Positions 35,643-47,404 of a stretch of 64,000 nt of DNA are shown in pieces. The DNA comes from Desulfococcus sp. 4484_241 (GTDB taxonomy: Bacteria > Desulfobacterota > Desulfobacteria > Desulfobacterales > Desulfosudaceae): NCBI GenBank assembly GCA_002085115.1, contig MZGQ01000003.1:1-64000 (forward strand), written 5' to 3'. The notes beneath the pieces were generated by a model. The model did no database searches. It saw nothing but the letters and a program-made list of their open reading frames with translations, and had not been told where the DNA came from. Positions within the stretch are counted from its first letter, which is position 1. Every line of letters starts with the position of its first letter. The position numbers and the translations under genes are program-made.

Positions 35643-37349
35643 TTAGAAGGACTTGGGGGCAAACCCTTTCACCCTGTAGTTGAACTCGAACGCCAGGCTG
35701 TGACTCCAGTGATCGTCGAACAGTGTCCTGTAACGGGTACCGTCCTGGGGCCCGGTCGGCTTCCCGTATGTGAAAAACCAGTTAACGATAGGGCCGCCGG
35801 TAAACCCGAGTGCAGCCCAATACCTGCCTGGCGGCAGGATTATGTTTTCATCGGCAAATGAAAAGTCAAACCACGAGTATCCGGGCAAGTACCCTGTTTT
35901 TTCCAGCCACATTGGATCGCTTGTCGAGATGAGCCGGTCGGGCACGCCGTTTTTGTCAGACAGCAGCTCCACCCAGATCTGGCCGCCTGAACCGAAGTTG
36001 TGAAGGGCAAGTCCTATCGAGGAGAGCTTTAGGGGTTTTTTCAATATGAATGACTGTGCGTACTTCTTTCCGCGGGTGGTAACGTATTGTGCAGTTTCGA
36101 CCAGGAAACTTTTAACCATCTTCATGGTTCCGTCCGGGGACCGCTCTATCCTGGCGTGTGCCGACTGGAAATCAAGGTGTGCCGGAAAATCCAGGTTGCC
36201 AAAGAGGAACGGCACAGTGTAGGACATCAATTTCAGCTGTTTGGGGCTTATTTTAACCGGCAGCGGCTTTTCGTGAACCACCGGCTTTTTTTCAAATGCC
36301 GCCAGTACCGGTGGTGCAAACAGGTTATTTTTTGGGCCGTATGATGTTTTCGTGCCCACAAGCGTGACCTTGTCGGTCACAAAGTCCGCGCTGATATCTT
36401 CACGGAATCCCGGCTTCCCGGTCGAATCTTTTACACGGGTCCAGCGTATCAGGCCGTCGTTTTCGGTGTCGTTGTTGTCAATGCCCACCTCCACCCGGAT
36501 AAACCGGTTGCTTACAAAAAGCTCGGTACACTGCGGGTCAAACGGCACCCATTTCAGATCGGGGAAGTATACCTCGATCCAGGAGTGGCGTCCTTTTGCG
36601 TTCTTTATGACCAGTGTCCCGTTTTTCTGCTTTATTTCGTATGGCTTTTTCAGGGTCACTCCGTTTACTATGCGGACCGGTATGCCGGCAGCGCGCATCA
36701 GGGCTGCCGAGAGATGGGAGTAGTTCTGGCAGTTGCCCCGCCCTGTCTTAAATGCGTACATCCCGTCAAAACTTTCCGGCCGCTGGACGTACCTCATGTG
36801 ATCCACAACCCAGGACAGGATCTTTTGTACCGCGTCAAATTCCGTTTTTGACGCCCGGGTCAGGTCGGCGGCTTTCTGTTTTATCATCGGATCTGTCGAA
36901 GGTACCTGTTTTGTCGGGGCGAGATATCGTGCCGTTTTTGAAGGAAGGTTTGAGAGCGGAAACGGAGCCGATGTCTTGAGAGTGCCCAGGGTTACGCTGT
37001 TTCTAACGGTACAGGCAACAGTTGCGTTCACGGTCCGGCCTGGTGAGTTCCATGTTGCACAGATGATGGTGTTCCCGTTTTCGTCAGTTGTTGTAGTCCG
37101 GCTGTCCGGGCCCACGCTGAAGCGGATATCGGCTGATTCCACCTGCTGCTTGTATGTTGGGGATAAATATGTCTGTGGTTTTACGTAGCTTAACGAAAGC
37201 TTGAGCGTACCCGGAGTGGGTGTGACCGACTGTGTCATGGTGTAGCGTATGGTCGAGTCCTGGCCTCCGTTTAACAGGTAGTTCTCGGCGCTGGCGGGAA
37301 TGAAAGATAAAAAAACAAAAGCCGCTGTCAGCAGGATAAGCCGTTTCAT
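35643..37349 (-). CDS. Secreted transglutaminase-like domain protein
   Basis: Signal peptide; GRGNCQNYSHLSAALMRAAGIPVRIVNG; RHSWIEVYFPDLKWVPFDPQ. Confidence 0.88.
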   Translation of the reverse strand: MKRLILLTAAFVFLSFIPASAENYLLNGGQDSTIRYTMTQSVTPTPGTLKLSLSYVKPQTYLSPTYKQQVESADIRFSVGPDSRTTTTDENGNTIICATWNSPGRTVNATVACTVRNSVTLGTLKTSAPFPLSNLPSKTARYLAPTKQVPSTDPMIKQKAADLTRASKTEFDAVQKILSWVVDHMRYVQRPESFDGMYAFKTGRGNCQNYSHLSAALMRAAGIPVRIVNGVTLKKPYEIKQKNGTLVIKNAKGRHSWIEVYFPDLKWVPFDPQCTELFVSNRFIRVEVGIDNNDTENDGLIRWTRVKDSTGKPGFREDISADFVTDKVTLVGTKTSYGPKNNLFAPPVLAAFEKKPVVHEKPLPVKISPKQLKLMSYTVPFLFGNLDFPAHLDFQSAHARIERSPDGTMKMVKSFLVETAQYVTTRGKKYAQSFILKKPLKLSSIGLALHNFGSGGQIWVELLSDKNGVPDRLISTSDPMWLEKTGYLPGYSWFDFSFADENIILPPGRYWAALGFTGGPIVNWFFTYGKPTGPQDGTRYRTLFDDHWSHSLAFEFNYRVKGFAPKSF

Positions 37350-37471
37350 TGCCGGTCCCCCCTGTTTTTGGTTGGCTTCGCACAGTAAACCGTGAACCGC
37401 CGGAAGGCACGGTCCATTTTATCGCCGGATAAAAGCCCAAATCTATGGGCCTGGTTTCCGGGATGCAGGGC

Positions 37472-38782
37472 TTACGGTCCTGTAAGATCCATGACACCCT
37501 GGTATATCGTGTCGAACAGTTTTTCCACATCCTCCTCTTCGATACAGGAAAAGGCGACGCGTATGTCGTTTTCTCCCATGGATATCAGACCGACCCCGTA
37601 CTTATCAAGGAGGTGGACACGCAGCTTTTCAGCATTGACGTTTTTGAGTTTAAGGCACATGAAATAGCCGGAGTTGAACGGGTAGGGCTCCCACGCGTCG
37701 TCGTATTTCCCGGAGCCTAATACCTGTTTCACGCGGTTGGCCCTTGCCTTTAGTATGTTTTGTTTCTCCTCTTTCTCTTTTTTGTAGCCGTCGCTTTTTA
37801 TCGATCTTAACACTATCGACTGGCTAAGGTGCGAAGCGTTGGATATGGAGCCCCGGACACAGCCGGCGGTTTTTTTCTCAAGGGCCGAAAACAGGTCATC
37901 CCTGTTCTCTGCCACACAGCCGTAAGTGATAAATCCCACTCTCAGCCCCCAGACGTAGTTTTCCTTTGTAGCGCCGTCCAGCTTTACGGCAAGAAGACGC
38001 TTGTCAGCCCCGCACAGTCTTGCGAACAGCGATTCGGTCATTACGTCATCTTCGTAAAAAAGGCCAAAGTAGGAGTCATCGCAAACAGCCAAAACGTTGG
38101 TTCCTTCGGCAGCGATTTTTGTCAGGATGCCGGCAGCCGCCTTCCCCTCTTCCCGTGTCAGCGTGTAGCCGGTTGGGTTGTGGGGGAAGTTGAGAAGTAC
38201 GATAAGCTTGCCGGAGTTCCCGGCCTCTTCCCTGGCTTTTGCCTCAAAGGCGTCCAGGTTGAACCCTCCATTTTCGTTGAATATCCTGTAATGGCTTAGG
38301 CGAACCCCTTTCCGGACAGACAGTATCATGTTGTAGTTTCCCCAGAACATGTCTGGCAGAAGCACCGTGTCTCCAGGGTTTGTCCAGATATCGGCAAACG
38401 TGCTGATCGCGTGGGTAATGCCGCATGTTACAACCGGGAGGCTTATATCACGGCCGGACAAAGAAGGGTTTTTGTCATACAGTTCATTGCGCCAGGCCTC
38501 TCTTAATTCCGGTATGCCAAACGAGGGGGCATAGGTGAGGGATTCCTCGGGGGGAAGCGGTGCAACCAGGCCGGTTACCGAGGGCAGGCCCATTATTCGG
38601 CTCTTCTCTTTTGCAATGCCGATGGTTGCGTTTATCGCGTGAGCTTTCTGTTTTGCCTCGGCACTCTGGCTTAGTATTCCCTTTGGGAAAAAAAGCTTTT
38701 TACCCACGTCAGACAGCATTTCAAAAATGTGGGGATTCGCCTCTCTTATGATTTCGTTCAATTCGGCTGCAATCGGGTTCAT
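37472..38782 (-). CDS. Class I/II aminotransferase (PLP-dependent)
   Basis: LNFPHNPTGYTLTREEG, VCDDSYFGLFYEDD, KLDGATKENYVWGLRVGF. Confidence 0.9.
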   Translation of the reverse strand: MNPIAAELNEIIREANPHIFEMLSDVGKKLFFPKGILSQSAEAKQKAHAINATIGIAKEKSRIMGLPSVTGLVAPLPPEESLTYAPSFGIPELREAWRNELYDKNPSLSGRDISLPVVTCGITHAISTFADIWTNPGDTVLLPDMFWGNYNMILSVRKGVRLSHYRIFNENGGFNLDAFEAKAREEAGNSGKLIVLLNFPHNPTGYTLTREEGKAAAGILTKIAAEGTNVLAVCDDSYFGLFYEDDVMTESLFARLCGADKRLLAVKLDGATKENYVWGLRVGFITYGCVAENRDDLFSALEKKTAGCVRGSISNASHLSQSIVLRSIKSDGYKKEKEEKQNILKARANRVKQVLGSGKYDDAWEPYPFNSGYFMCLKLKNVNAEKLRVHLLDKYGVGLISMGENDIRVAFSCIEEEDVEKLFDTIYQGVMDLTGP

Positions 38783-39039
38783 AGTAAAAAACTCCCTGTA
38801 TTATCCGTTTTTGACGTTTCCATTGCATAGACAAAAAGCAGTAGGACTATTATCTGGGTTTTGGGGAATGTGTCAAGAAATAAAGAGCCGTTTTTCAACA
38901 ACTGCTTGTTATTTATAAGGTTGTGCTGTTATAGTTTCAAACAGGCATTCTCTTTTTTTGAGATTCCCGGCAATGTGGCCCCTTGGTCTGCAACAGGGAG
39001 CATGGCCTTGCCACAGGTTTTGTGCAGGTGTGATTCGGA

Positions 39040-39975
39040 TTGAAAGTGATGGGACAAAGAAAAAAGATCGTTATAAAACCCGCTCCCCTTATTCCGGGGG
39101 AGACTGTCGGTATTGCCGCCCCTGCCGGTTGTTTCGATGAGGAAAGGTTCCGAAAGGGACTTTCCGTGATAGAGGATATGGGGTTTCGGGTCAAGGTCCC
39201 GGAGGGCGTCTTTGCTTCAAAACGTTATCTTGCCGGCAGTGATGAGCACAGGGCTTTGATACTTAACCGCCTCTTCTCCGATGACGGTGTCAGGGCGATT
39301 ATTTGTGCAAGGGGCGGTTTCGGCACAATCCGCATTGCGCCGTTGCTTGATGTGGACCTGTATGCCGGCAAACCAAAGATACTGGTTGGTTTCAGCGATA
39401 TATCCGCACTGCTTTCCATAGTGTGCCAGCATTCCGGCCTCGTGGTGTTCCACGGACCCGTTGTCACATCGCTTGCAGATAACGCCGGGCAGAGTGTGGA
39501 GTCCCTTTTGGCGGCCATTACCTCTGCAACGCCGGTTTCAATAAGGCCGGACGATGGTGTTACGATTACCCCCGGCAGGGCGAGGGGAGTTGTGCGGGGC
39601 GGCAACCTTGCCTCTCTTTGCCAGATGGCAGGAACTCCATGGCAGCCTGATTTTAAAGGATGTCTGCTTTTTCTTGAGGAGGTGAACGAGCCGCCTTACA
39701 GGATAGACCGGATGCTTTCGCAGTTGCGTTTTTCAGGGTGCCTTGACGGAGTTGCTGGTGTGGCCCTTGGCTCTTTGGAAGGCTGCGGGGACAGGAGGAC
39801 GGTATTTGAGATAGTTGCAGAGCATGTTCCACCGGGTGTCCCGGTACTCGCCGGTTTACCGGTCGGCCATGGAAAGGTTAATCTTACCCTGCCTGTCGGG
39901 ATTGAGGCAACGCTCGATGCCGATAATATGACCCTTGATTATCATGAATCAGCTCTTGCCTTGCCAGGGGATTGA
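39040..39975 (+). CDS. LD-carboxypeptidase-like S66 peptidase
   Basis: ICARGGFGTIRIAPLLD, GFSDISALL, LFLEEVNEPPYRIDRML, GLPVGHGKVNLTLPVG. Confidence 0.92.
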   Translation: MKVMGQRKKIVIKPAPLIPGETVGIAAPAGCFDEERFRKGLSVIEDMGFRVKVPEGVFASKRYLAGSDEHRALILNRLFSDDGVRAIICARGGFGTIRIAPLLDVDLYAGKPKILVGFSDISALLSIVCQHSGLVVFHGPVVTSLADNAGQSVESLLAAITSATPVSIRPDDGVTITPGRARGVVRGGNLASLCQMAGTPWQPDFKGCLLFLEEVNEPPYRIDRMLSQLRFSGCLDGVAGVALGSLEGCGDRRTVFEIVAEHVPPGVPVLAGLPVGHGKVNLTLPVGIEATLDADNMTLDYHESALALPGD

Positions 39976-39982
39976 AACAGAC

Positions 39983-40980
39983 ATGGAGAATGTTGACAGG
40001 ATAATGCAGCAGGGGGTGCGTGACGGTATTTTCCCCGGCGGCGTCCTTTGCGTGTGGGCGCATGACAAGGTGGTTTTTCATCGTGCGTATGGTGTTGCGG
40101 ATATCAGGTCCAATTCGCCTGTTACAACCGGTACGGTGTTTGATCTGGCCTCCCTTACCAAACCCCTTGCCACAGCTCCGGCGGTTCTTAAACTTGTGGA
40201 CATGGGCCGTCTTTCGGCAACATCATTGCTTTGCGATGTTTTGCCTGCGTTCAGGGAAACAGAGAAAAGTGATATTGCCATATCCATGCTTCTGTGCCAC
40301 ACATCAGGACTTCCGGCGCACAGGGAGTATTTCCGGCAGCTTTCTGCGGTTCCGGAAGGACAGAGAAACAGTGCTTTGCTGCGCATGTTGAAAGATGAAC
40401 CGCTGGTATACCGTCCGGGCAGCCGTGTGGTTTACAGTGACCTGGGGTACATGCTGCTTCGCTTCGTGGTTGAACGGGCGGTGAGCCTTCCGGTACAGAC
40501 CGGCGCTGTTTTGCCGCGACCGAGGATTGTCCAAGGCGTGGCAAGGTTCTTGCCGGTTTGGTGCATGATGACAACGCCTATGAGATCGGCGGGGTCGACG
40601 GTCATGCCGGCCTGTTTGGCAATACTTCCTGCGTGCTGGGGTTCCTTGTGGAACTGCTCTCCATATATAAGGGGGAAAGGGACGGGGGGGTGCTTTCCAG
40701 AATAAGCGTGCGGCAGATGATGGAGAAACAGTGCGGTACAGACAGAACATTCGGTTTTGATACTCCGGCAATGTCCGGTTCAAGCGCCGGTAAAATGTTT
40801 TCGAAAAGAAGCGTGGGCCACCTGGGGTTTACCGGCACCTCCTGCTGGATCGATATCGACCGTGACATTATCGTTCTTCTTTTTACCAACCGGGTTCACC
40901 CGGACCGAGGCAACGAAGCCATAAAAAGGTTCAGGCCGATGATTCATGACGCCGTGATGTCAGAGATTCTTGCTGCATGA
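39983..40980 (+). pseudogene. Serine hydrolase (beta-lactamase/class C family), disrupted by internal deletion plus frameshift near 40490-40505
   Basis: FDLASLTKPLATAPA (SxxK) and YSDLGY in frame 2; continues in frame 1 as RRCFAATEDCPRRGKVLAGLVHDDNAYEIGGVDGHAGLFGNT; expected linker before FAATEDC absent. Confidence 0.8.
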
Positions 40981-41161
40981 GGCAATATTTTCGCCGATCT
41001 TTTTACCCTGGGGAAAGCCGGCCGTTTCCTGGAGTTTACCGATTTGCATTTGATCCGGAGACGTGCGATACCGGAGGTAAAACATGTTGGGTATGCCTGT
41101 ATGCCGCCTGCTTCCGGGTTGGTCGGCAGAGCATTTTTTTGCTTGTATCGATTTTATATAG

Positions 41162-42301
<1,140 letters not shown>

Positions 42302-42349
42302 CCTGTCCGGCGCGGACGGCTGCTTATCTTTTCGGATAAAGCGCACCTT

Positions 42350-43189
42350 ATGTTTTCAAGACGAACCTTTGTTATCGCCGGCATTACAGCAGTGGTGATC
42401 GCCACTTTAATCTTTTTTGCCCTGACCGGCCGGCAGGGCAGGTATACTGCAGGAGGCAGCGCGCTGGGCATATTTATCGTGGCGCCTGTCCATGATCTTG
42501 TAACAGGTTCGGCCCGTTTTGCAAGAGATGTCTGGAGATACTACTTTTCCCTGGTGTCCGTGGCAAAAGAAAATGAACGGCTGAAAAGAGCACTTTCCAG
42601 GTCTGCTTTCGAGAACAACAGGTGCAGGGAGTTGGAGCTTGCAAACAACCGTCTTCGTAATCTGTTGGGTTTCCATGAGGCATCATCCCTTAGAACGTTT
42701 GCTGCCCAGGTCGTGGCACGGGATTCTTCGGGCTGGTTTAAGACCATAATCATAGATAAAGGATCGGCAGATGGTGTGAAGCGCAACATGCCGGTAGCTG
42801 TTGCAGATGGTATAGTGGGACGTGTGATCGCCGTGTCACGTTTCTATTCCAAGGTTCTGCTGATTATCGATCTTAACAGCTCGGTTGACGGGCTGTGCCA
42901 GCGCACAAGGGCAAGGGGCCTTGTAAAGGGCGGTGTTTCCGGCCGATGCGGTTTTTTGTATGTATTGAGAAAGGATGACGTCAGGATCGGTGATACCATT
43001 ATCACTTCGGGGCTGGATGGTGTCTTTCCAAAGGGGCTCAGGATAGGAAGGGTTTCGGCAGTGGTGAAGCGAAACGCCGGTATTTTCCAGGAGGTTGAGA
43101 TAGAGCCGTATGTGAATTTTGAAAAACTGGAGGAGGTCCTGGTGATTTTAACTCCTCAAAGACGTATACCCGATCTTGACATTTCCTGA
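42350..43189 (+). CDS. mreC: Rod shape-determining protein MreC
   Basis: Follows mreB; AQVVARDSSGWFKTIIIDKGSADGVKRNMPVAVADGIVGRV; GDTIITSGLDGVFPKGL. Confidence 0.95.
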   Translation: MFSRRTFVIAGITAVVIATLIFFALTGRQGRYTAGGSALGIFIVAPVHDLVTGSARFARDVWRYYFSLVSVAKENERLKRALSRSAFENNRCRELELANNRLRNLLGFHEASSLRTFAAQVVARDSSGWFKTIIIDKGSADGVKRNMPVAVADGIVGRVIAVSRFYSKVLLIIDLNSSVDGLCQRTRARGLVKGGVSGRCGFLYVLRKDDVRIGDTIITSGLDGVFPKGLRIGRVSAVVKRNAGIFQEVEIEPYVNFEKLEEVLVILTPQRRIPDLDIS

Positions 43190-43212
43190 AACATCCGTGT
43201 TGTGGAGACTGA

Positions 43213-43716
43213 ATGCTTTATTTTGTTTACGGAATTGTGTGTATAGCGATTGTTGTTGCCCAGTCCACGGCTTATCCTGTTTTTCTGTCGTTAAACGGTC
43301 TTTATGATGTTTTTTTGCCGTTTTTGGTTTACCTGGCTGTTTTCAGGCCGGTGGGAGAGCCCATTGTTGCCGGTATTTTTGCCGGGGTTATGATGGATTC
43401 CCTGTCCGGCGGTGCTTTTGGTCTTTATACGCTTTCCTATCTCTGGATAACGATTTGTATCCGGTTTGCCATCCGGTTTTTTGACGGGGACAGTATACTG
43501 TTTCAGCTTTCCGCCGTCGGACTGGGGGAGCTGTTTGAAAACGGCCTTTTCTGGGCAACCGAGGAGATAGCGGGAAAGATCGGCCAGGGAGGGTTCGAAG
43601 TGACCCCGGTACTCACAAGGCAGCTTCTGTCGGCCATATTGACAGGGCCTTTGCTTGTGATGTTCTTCAAGTGGCTATTTCAAAAACTTGAGGCATCTCA
43701 TGGCGAAGTTGTTTGA
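43213..43716 (+). CDS. mreD: Rod shape-determining protein MreD
   Basis: Small multi-TM protein between mreC and PBP2 gene. Confidence 0.85.
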   Translation: MLYFVYGIVCIAIVVAQSTAYPVFLSLNGLYDVFLPFLVYLAVFRPVGEPIVAGIFAGVMMDSLSGGAFGLYTLSYLWITICIRFAIRFFDGDSILFQLSAVGLGELFENGLFWATEEIAGKIGQGGFEVTPVLTRQLLSAILTGPLLVMFFKWLFQKLEASHGEVV

Positions 43717-43765
43717 TATACGTTTACCCGCTTTTATTTTACTGCCGCGTTGACCATATGGCCGG

Positions 43766-45625
43766 GTGGAACCAATCATCGGAGCGTGGAAGGCATTATT
43801 GGTGGAAGATTACTACAGGACCATAGATTTCGACTGGTTCAAGCATCGGCTTGTTGTAGTTTCTGTCTGCGTTTTTGCTGTTTTTGTCATTATTGTTGCA
43901 AGACTCTTTTTTTTGCAGGTTGTACGGGGAGAAAAGTACAGGCGGCTTTCCCAGAACAACTGTATCCGGCTTCAAAGCATCGCTCCTCCCAGGGGCCTTA
44001 TATTTGACCGTAACGGTGTATGTATAGCAGACAACCGGCCTTCCTTTGATCTGTGCCTTATCCCCAAGGATGCCAAAAATGCAGATCAAACGATCTTGAA
44101 GGTGTCTTCCCTTACCGGGATTCCGAGAGAAAAGCTTAAAAGGAATTTTGTCAAAAACAGGACATCAAACCCCTATGCCCCGGTGCTGATTGCAGGGGAT
44201 GTTGGCAGGGATGTTCTTGCCCTTGCTGAGTCCCACAATTTTGATCTTCCAGGGGTTGTTATAAAGGTAAGACCCAGGCGTTATTATCTTTTTGACGGAA
44301 AGGCTGCCCACATTGTCGGCTATGCAGGTATTATAAGCCGTGCCGAGCTGCAAAGCCCTGCTTACAGGGGGTATGAACCGGAAAGTTACGTTGGCAAGTA
44401 CGGGGCTGAAAAGTTGTATGAACCGTTTCTGCAGGGGAAGTATGGCGGGCGGCAGGTTGAAGTTAACGCCAGCGGAAAGGTTGTAAGGGTATTAAAAACC
44501 GTGGAGGCTGAATCCGGAAATCATGTTTACCTTACAATAGATTTCGGATTGCAGCAGAGGGCCGAGGCTCTTTTCAAGGGGCTTTCAGGTGCGGCCGTGG
44601 CCATTGACCCTCGCAGCGGGGAGGTCCTGGCCATGGTCAGTAGCCCGTCTTTTTCGCAGAATGCATTCGTGAACGGGATGTCAGCCGGGCAGTGGCATGA
44701 TCTTGTCAAAGATCCAAGGAATCCTTTGGAGAACAAGGCTATACAGGCGGAATATCCTCCCGGCTCCGTTTACAAGATTGTAACAGCCATTGCGGCTATG
44801 GACGAGGGGGTTATAGACCGTGATACAGCCTTTTTCTGCCCGGGATACTACAAATACGGAAACCGTGTTTTCCGTTGCTGGAGAGCCGGAGGACATGGCA
44901 GTGTCAGCGTTGTTGACGCCCTTGCCCAGTCGTGTGATGTTTTCTTTTATCAGGCAGGCCAGAAAATAGGCGTTGAAAGGCTTGCCTGGTACGCCAGGGG
45001 ATGCGGGCTTGGGAAGCCTACCGGCATAGCTCTCCCCTCGGAGGATGACGGACTGGTACCGACCAACAGGTGGAAGCTGGAACGTATAGGAACAAAGTGG
45101 CAGGGCGGAGAAACCCTTTCAGTGGCCATTGGTCAGAGTTATACCCTTGTCACACCCATCCAGATGGCGGTGCTTACCGCCGCTGTGGCCAATGGCGGCG
45201 TACTTAAACGCCCGGTTATCCTGAAGCTTATTGAAACTCCCGAAGGGGTGATTTTAAAGAGGGGAAAATCTGTGGGGACGGGTGTGCTTCCGGCAAGTCC
45301 CGAAGCGCTTGATATCGTGCGGGAGGGGATGTGGAAAGCGGTGAACGATCGCAAGGGGACAGCATGGTATTCCGCTCACAGCAGGAAGATGGATATAAGC
45401 GGGAAAACCGGGACGGCCCAGGTCGTGGCAAGCCCCCGGGAGTCTGACGATGATGGAAGCAGAAAGGATGTGATTCGTCCTCACTCCTGGTTTGTGGGGT
45501 ACGCCCCTTCCGATGCTCCCAGGATCGCGGTGGCTGTGGTAGTTGAACATGGCGGGCACGGATCCTCGGCTGCCGCGCCTATTGCCAGGAAAATTATGGA
45601 AGCTTACCTTGAAAACGGCGGGTAG
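43766..45625 (+). CDS. mrdA: Penicillin-binding protein 2
   Basis: APPRGLIFDRNG; EYPPGSVYKIVTA (SxxK); SGKTGTAQV. Confidence 0.96.
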   Translation: MEPIIGAWKALLVEDYYRTIDFDWFKHRLVVVSVCVFAVFVIIVARLFFLQVVRGEKYRRLSQNNCIRLQSIAPPRGLIFDRNGVCIADNRPSFDLCLIPKDAKNADQTILKVSSLTGIPREKLKRNFVKNRTSNPYAPVLIAGDVGRDVLALAESHNFDLPGVVIKVRPRRYYLFDGKAAHIVGYAGIISRAELQSPAYRGYEPESYVGKYGAEKLYEPFLQGKYGGRQVEVNASGKVVRVLKTVEAESGNHVYLTIDFGLQQRAEALFKGLSGAAVAIDPRSGEVLAMVSSPSFSQNAFVNGMSAGQWHDLVKDPRNPLENKAIQAEYPPGSVYKIVTAIAAMDEGVIDRDTAFFCPGYYKYGNRVFRCWRAGGHGSVSVVDALAQSCDVFFYQAGQKIGVERLAWYARGCGLGKPTGIALPSEDDGLVPTNRWKLERIGTKWQGGETLSVAIGQSYTLVTPIQMAVLTAAVANGGVLKRPVILKLIETPEGVILKRGKSVGTGVLPASPEALDIVREGMWKAVNDRKGTAWYSAHSRKMDISGKTGTAQVVASPRESDDDGSRKDVIRPHSWFVGYAPSDAPRIAVAVVVEHGGHGSSAAAPIARKIMEAYLENGG

Positions 45626-45636
45626 AACCGGAGGCT

Positions 45637-46746
45637 ATGATGGGTGATGTATGGCAAAAGAAAAAACTTGACTGGGGATTACTGCTGCCGGTTGTTGCAC
45701 TCGGCGTCATTGGCGTGACGGTTCTTTACAGTGCTGCTGCATCGGAACCTGTTTATCTTCAGAGGATGTTGTGCATCAAGCAGGCGACATGGATTCTGAT
45801 CGGGCTTGCAATAGCCTGCACTTCCCCGTTTTTTAACTACAAGAAACTGGAAGGATGGGCGGTCGCAATTTATGCTGTTAGCATAGCCCTTCTTGTTTGC
45901 GTTCTGCTGTGGGGAAAGTCAGCCGGAGGGGCAAGAAGATGGCTCTCCCTCGGTCCGGTTGCCATGCAGCCATCCGAACTGGCAAAGATCGCTGTTGTCC
46001 TCATTTTGGCCAGGTATTACAACAAACATGCAGACATGGAAGGCCTCGGCATTAAAAAGATTATAGTCCCCATACTGCTTACCGCGGTTCCGTTTCTGCT
46101 TGTCGTGAAGCAGCCGGATCTTGGCACAGCCCTTATGATAGCACTGGTAGCCGCCTCTGTTACGGTTTTTATGAAGATAGAAAAGAGAGCCCTCTATACA
46201 CTGGCCTGCATGTCGGCCATATTGGCGGCTGCGGGATGGTTTTTCTTTCTGAAGGGGTATCAGAAAGAGAGGATATTGACCTTTTTAAACCCCGAGCGTG
46301 ATCCTCTCGGGGCAGGGTATCATATAATCCAGTCGAAGATCGCGATCGGGTCCGGCATGATTTTCGGAAAGGGGTTTATGCAGGGGACGCAGAACGCGCT
46401 CTCTTTCCTTCCCGAGCAGTATACCGATTTTGTCTTTTCCGTAATGGCTGAAGAGTGGGGGTTTGTGGGGAGTATCGTTGTCCTTGTACTATACCTGCTT
46501 ATCATCATCTGGGGCCTTAGCATAGGATACCAGTGCAGGGACAATTTCGGCATAATCATGTCGGTGGGAATTACATCCATAGTTTTTTGGCATGTCGCTG
46601 TCAACGTTGGAATGGTCATGGGCCTGCTTCCCGTGGTAGGGGTGCCCTTGCCACTGATAAGCTATGGAGGCTCATCGGTTATCACTTTCATGATAGGCAT
46701 TGCGTTGTTGCTGAATATCAGCATGAGAAGATCAGGGGTTGAATAA
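45637..46746 (+). CDS. rodA: Rod shape-determining protein RodA (SEDS)
   Basis: SEDS-type multi-TM; LPEQYTDFVFSVMAEEWGFVGS; GVPLPLISYGGSS. Confidence 0.96.
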   Translation: MMGDVWQKKKLDWGLLLPVVALGVIGVTVLYSAAASEPVYLQRMLCIKQATWILIGLAIACTSPFFNYKKLEGWAVAIYAVSIALLVCVLLWGKSAGGARRWLSLGPVAMQPSELAKIAVVLILARYYNKHADMEGLGIKKIIVPILLTAVPFLLVVKQPDLGTALMIALVAASVTVFMKIEKRALYTLACMSAILAAAGWFFFLKGYQKERILTFLNPERDPLGAGYHIIQSKIAIGSGMIFGKGFMQGTQNALSFLPEQYTDFVFSVMAEEWGFVGSIVVLVLYLLIIIWGLSIGYQCRDNFGIIMSVGITSIVFWHVAVNVGMVMGLLPVVGVPLPLISYGGSSVITFMIGIALLLNISMRRSGVE

Positions 46747-46810
46747 AACCGGTAATGGAATATGATACAGCACCTTTTGGTTTCTTGTTTATTTTTTTGG
46801 AGGTTTGGAC

Positions 46811-47224
46811 ATGGGAAAGGCGGTAAAGGAGACCGATGGTATAACGACGTTTCTCGGCCGGGGAGCTTCTGTCGACGGTATAGTCAGCTTCGAAGGCACG
46901 ATACGGGTAGACGGCAGGGTCAAGGGAAAAATATCCAGCCATGACGGCACACTCATCGTTGGAGAAAAAGCTGCTATAGATGGTGACATAGATGTGGCGG
47001 TTGCTGTTGTCAGGGGCATGGTAACCGGGACCATAGTCGCCGGTTCGAGAATAGAGGTCTATCCTCCCGCCGTTATCGATGGTGATATCCATGCACCTGT
47101 AATTTCCATAGACGCTGGTGTGAAGTTTAACGGGAACTGCGTTATGAAACAGAAAGATGACGCTGCAGGAAGGCCCGCGGGAAAAGATACTGCTGTTTTG
47201 GTTGGCGCAAGGCCGGCTGGATAA
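46811..47224 (+). CDS. Bactofilin
   Basis: FLGRGASVDGIVSFEGTIRVDGRVKGKISSHDGTLIVGEKAAIDGDIDVAVAVVRGMVTGTI; GGAGG upstream. Confidence 0.93.
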   Translation: MGKAVKETDGITTFLGRGASVDGIVSFEGTIRVDGRVKGKISSHDGTLIVGEKAAIDGDIDVAVAVVRGMVTGTIVAGSRIEVYPPAVIDGDIHAPVISIDAGVKFNGNCVMKQKDDAAGRPAGKDTAVLVGARPAG

Positions 47225-47404
47225 ACCCAAGGCTGATCCGGATAAGTTCATAAGGCAAATGGCAGATAAAATTTTCTCAAAAAGTCTTTGACTTTTAATC
47301 AGCTTGTGTTAAAAGGTAAAGTTTAATTTTACCATACACGTGTGCCATAGCGGTATATGTGAAATTTTGCTGACAGGGCCTTGTATTTTTATCGGGAGGT
47401 TTTC

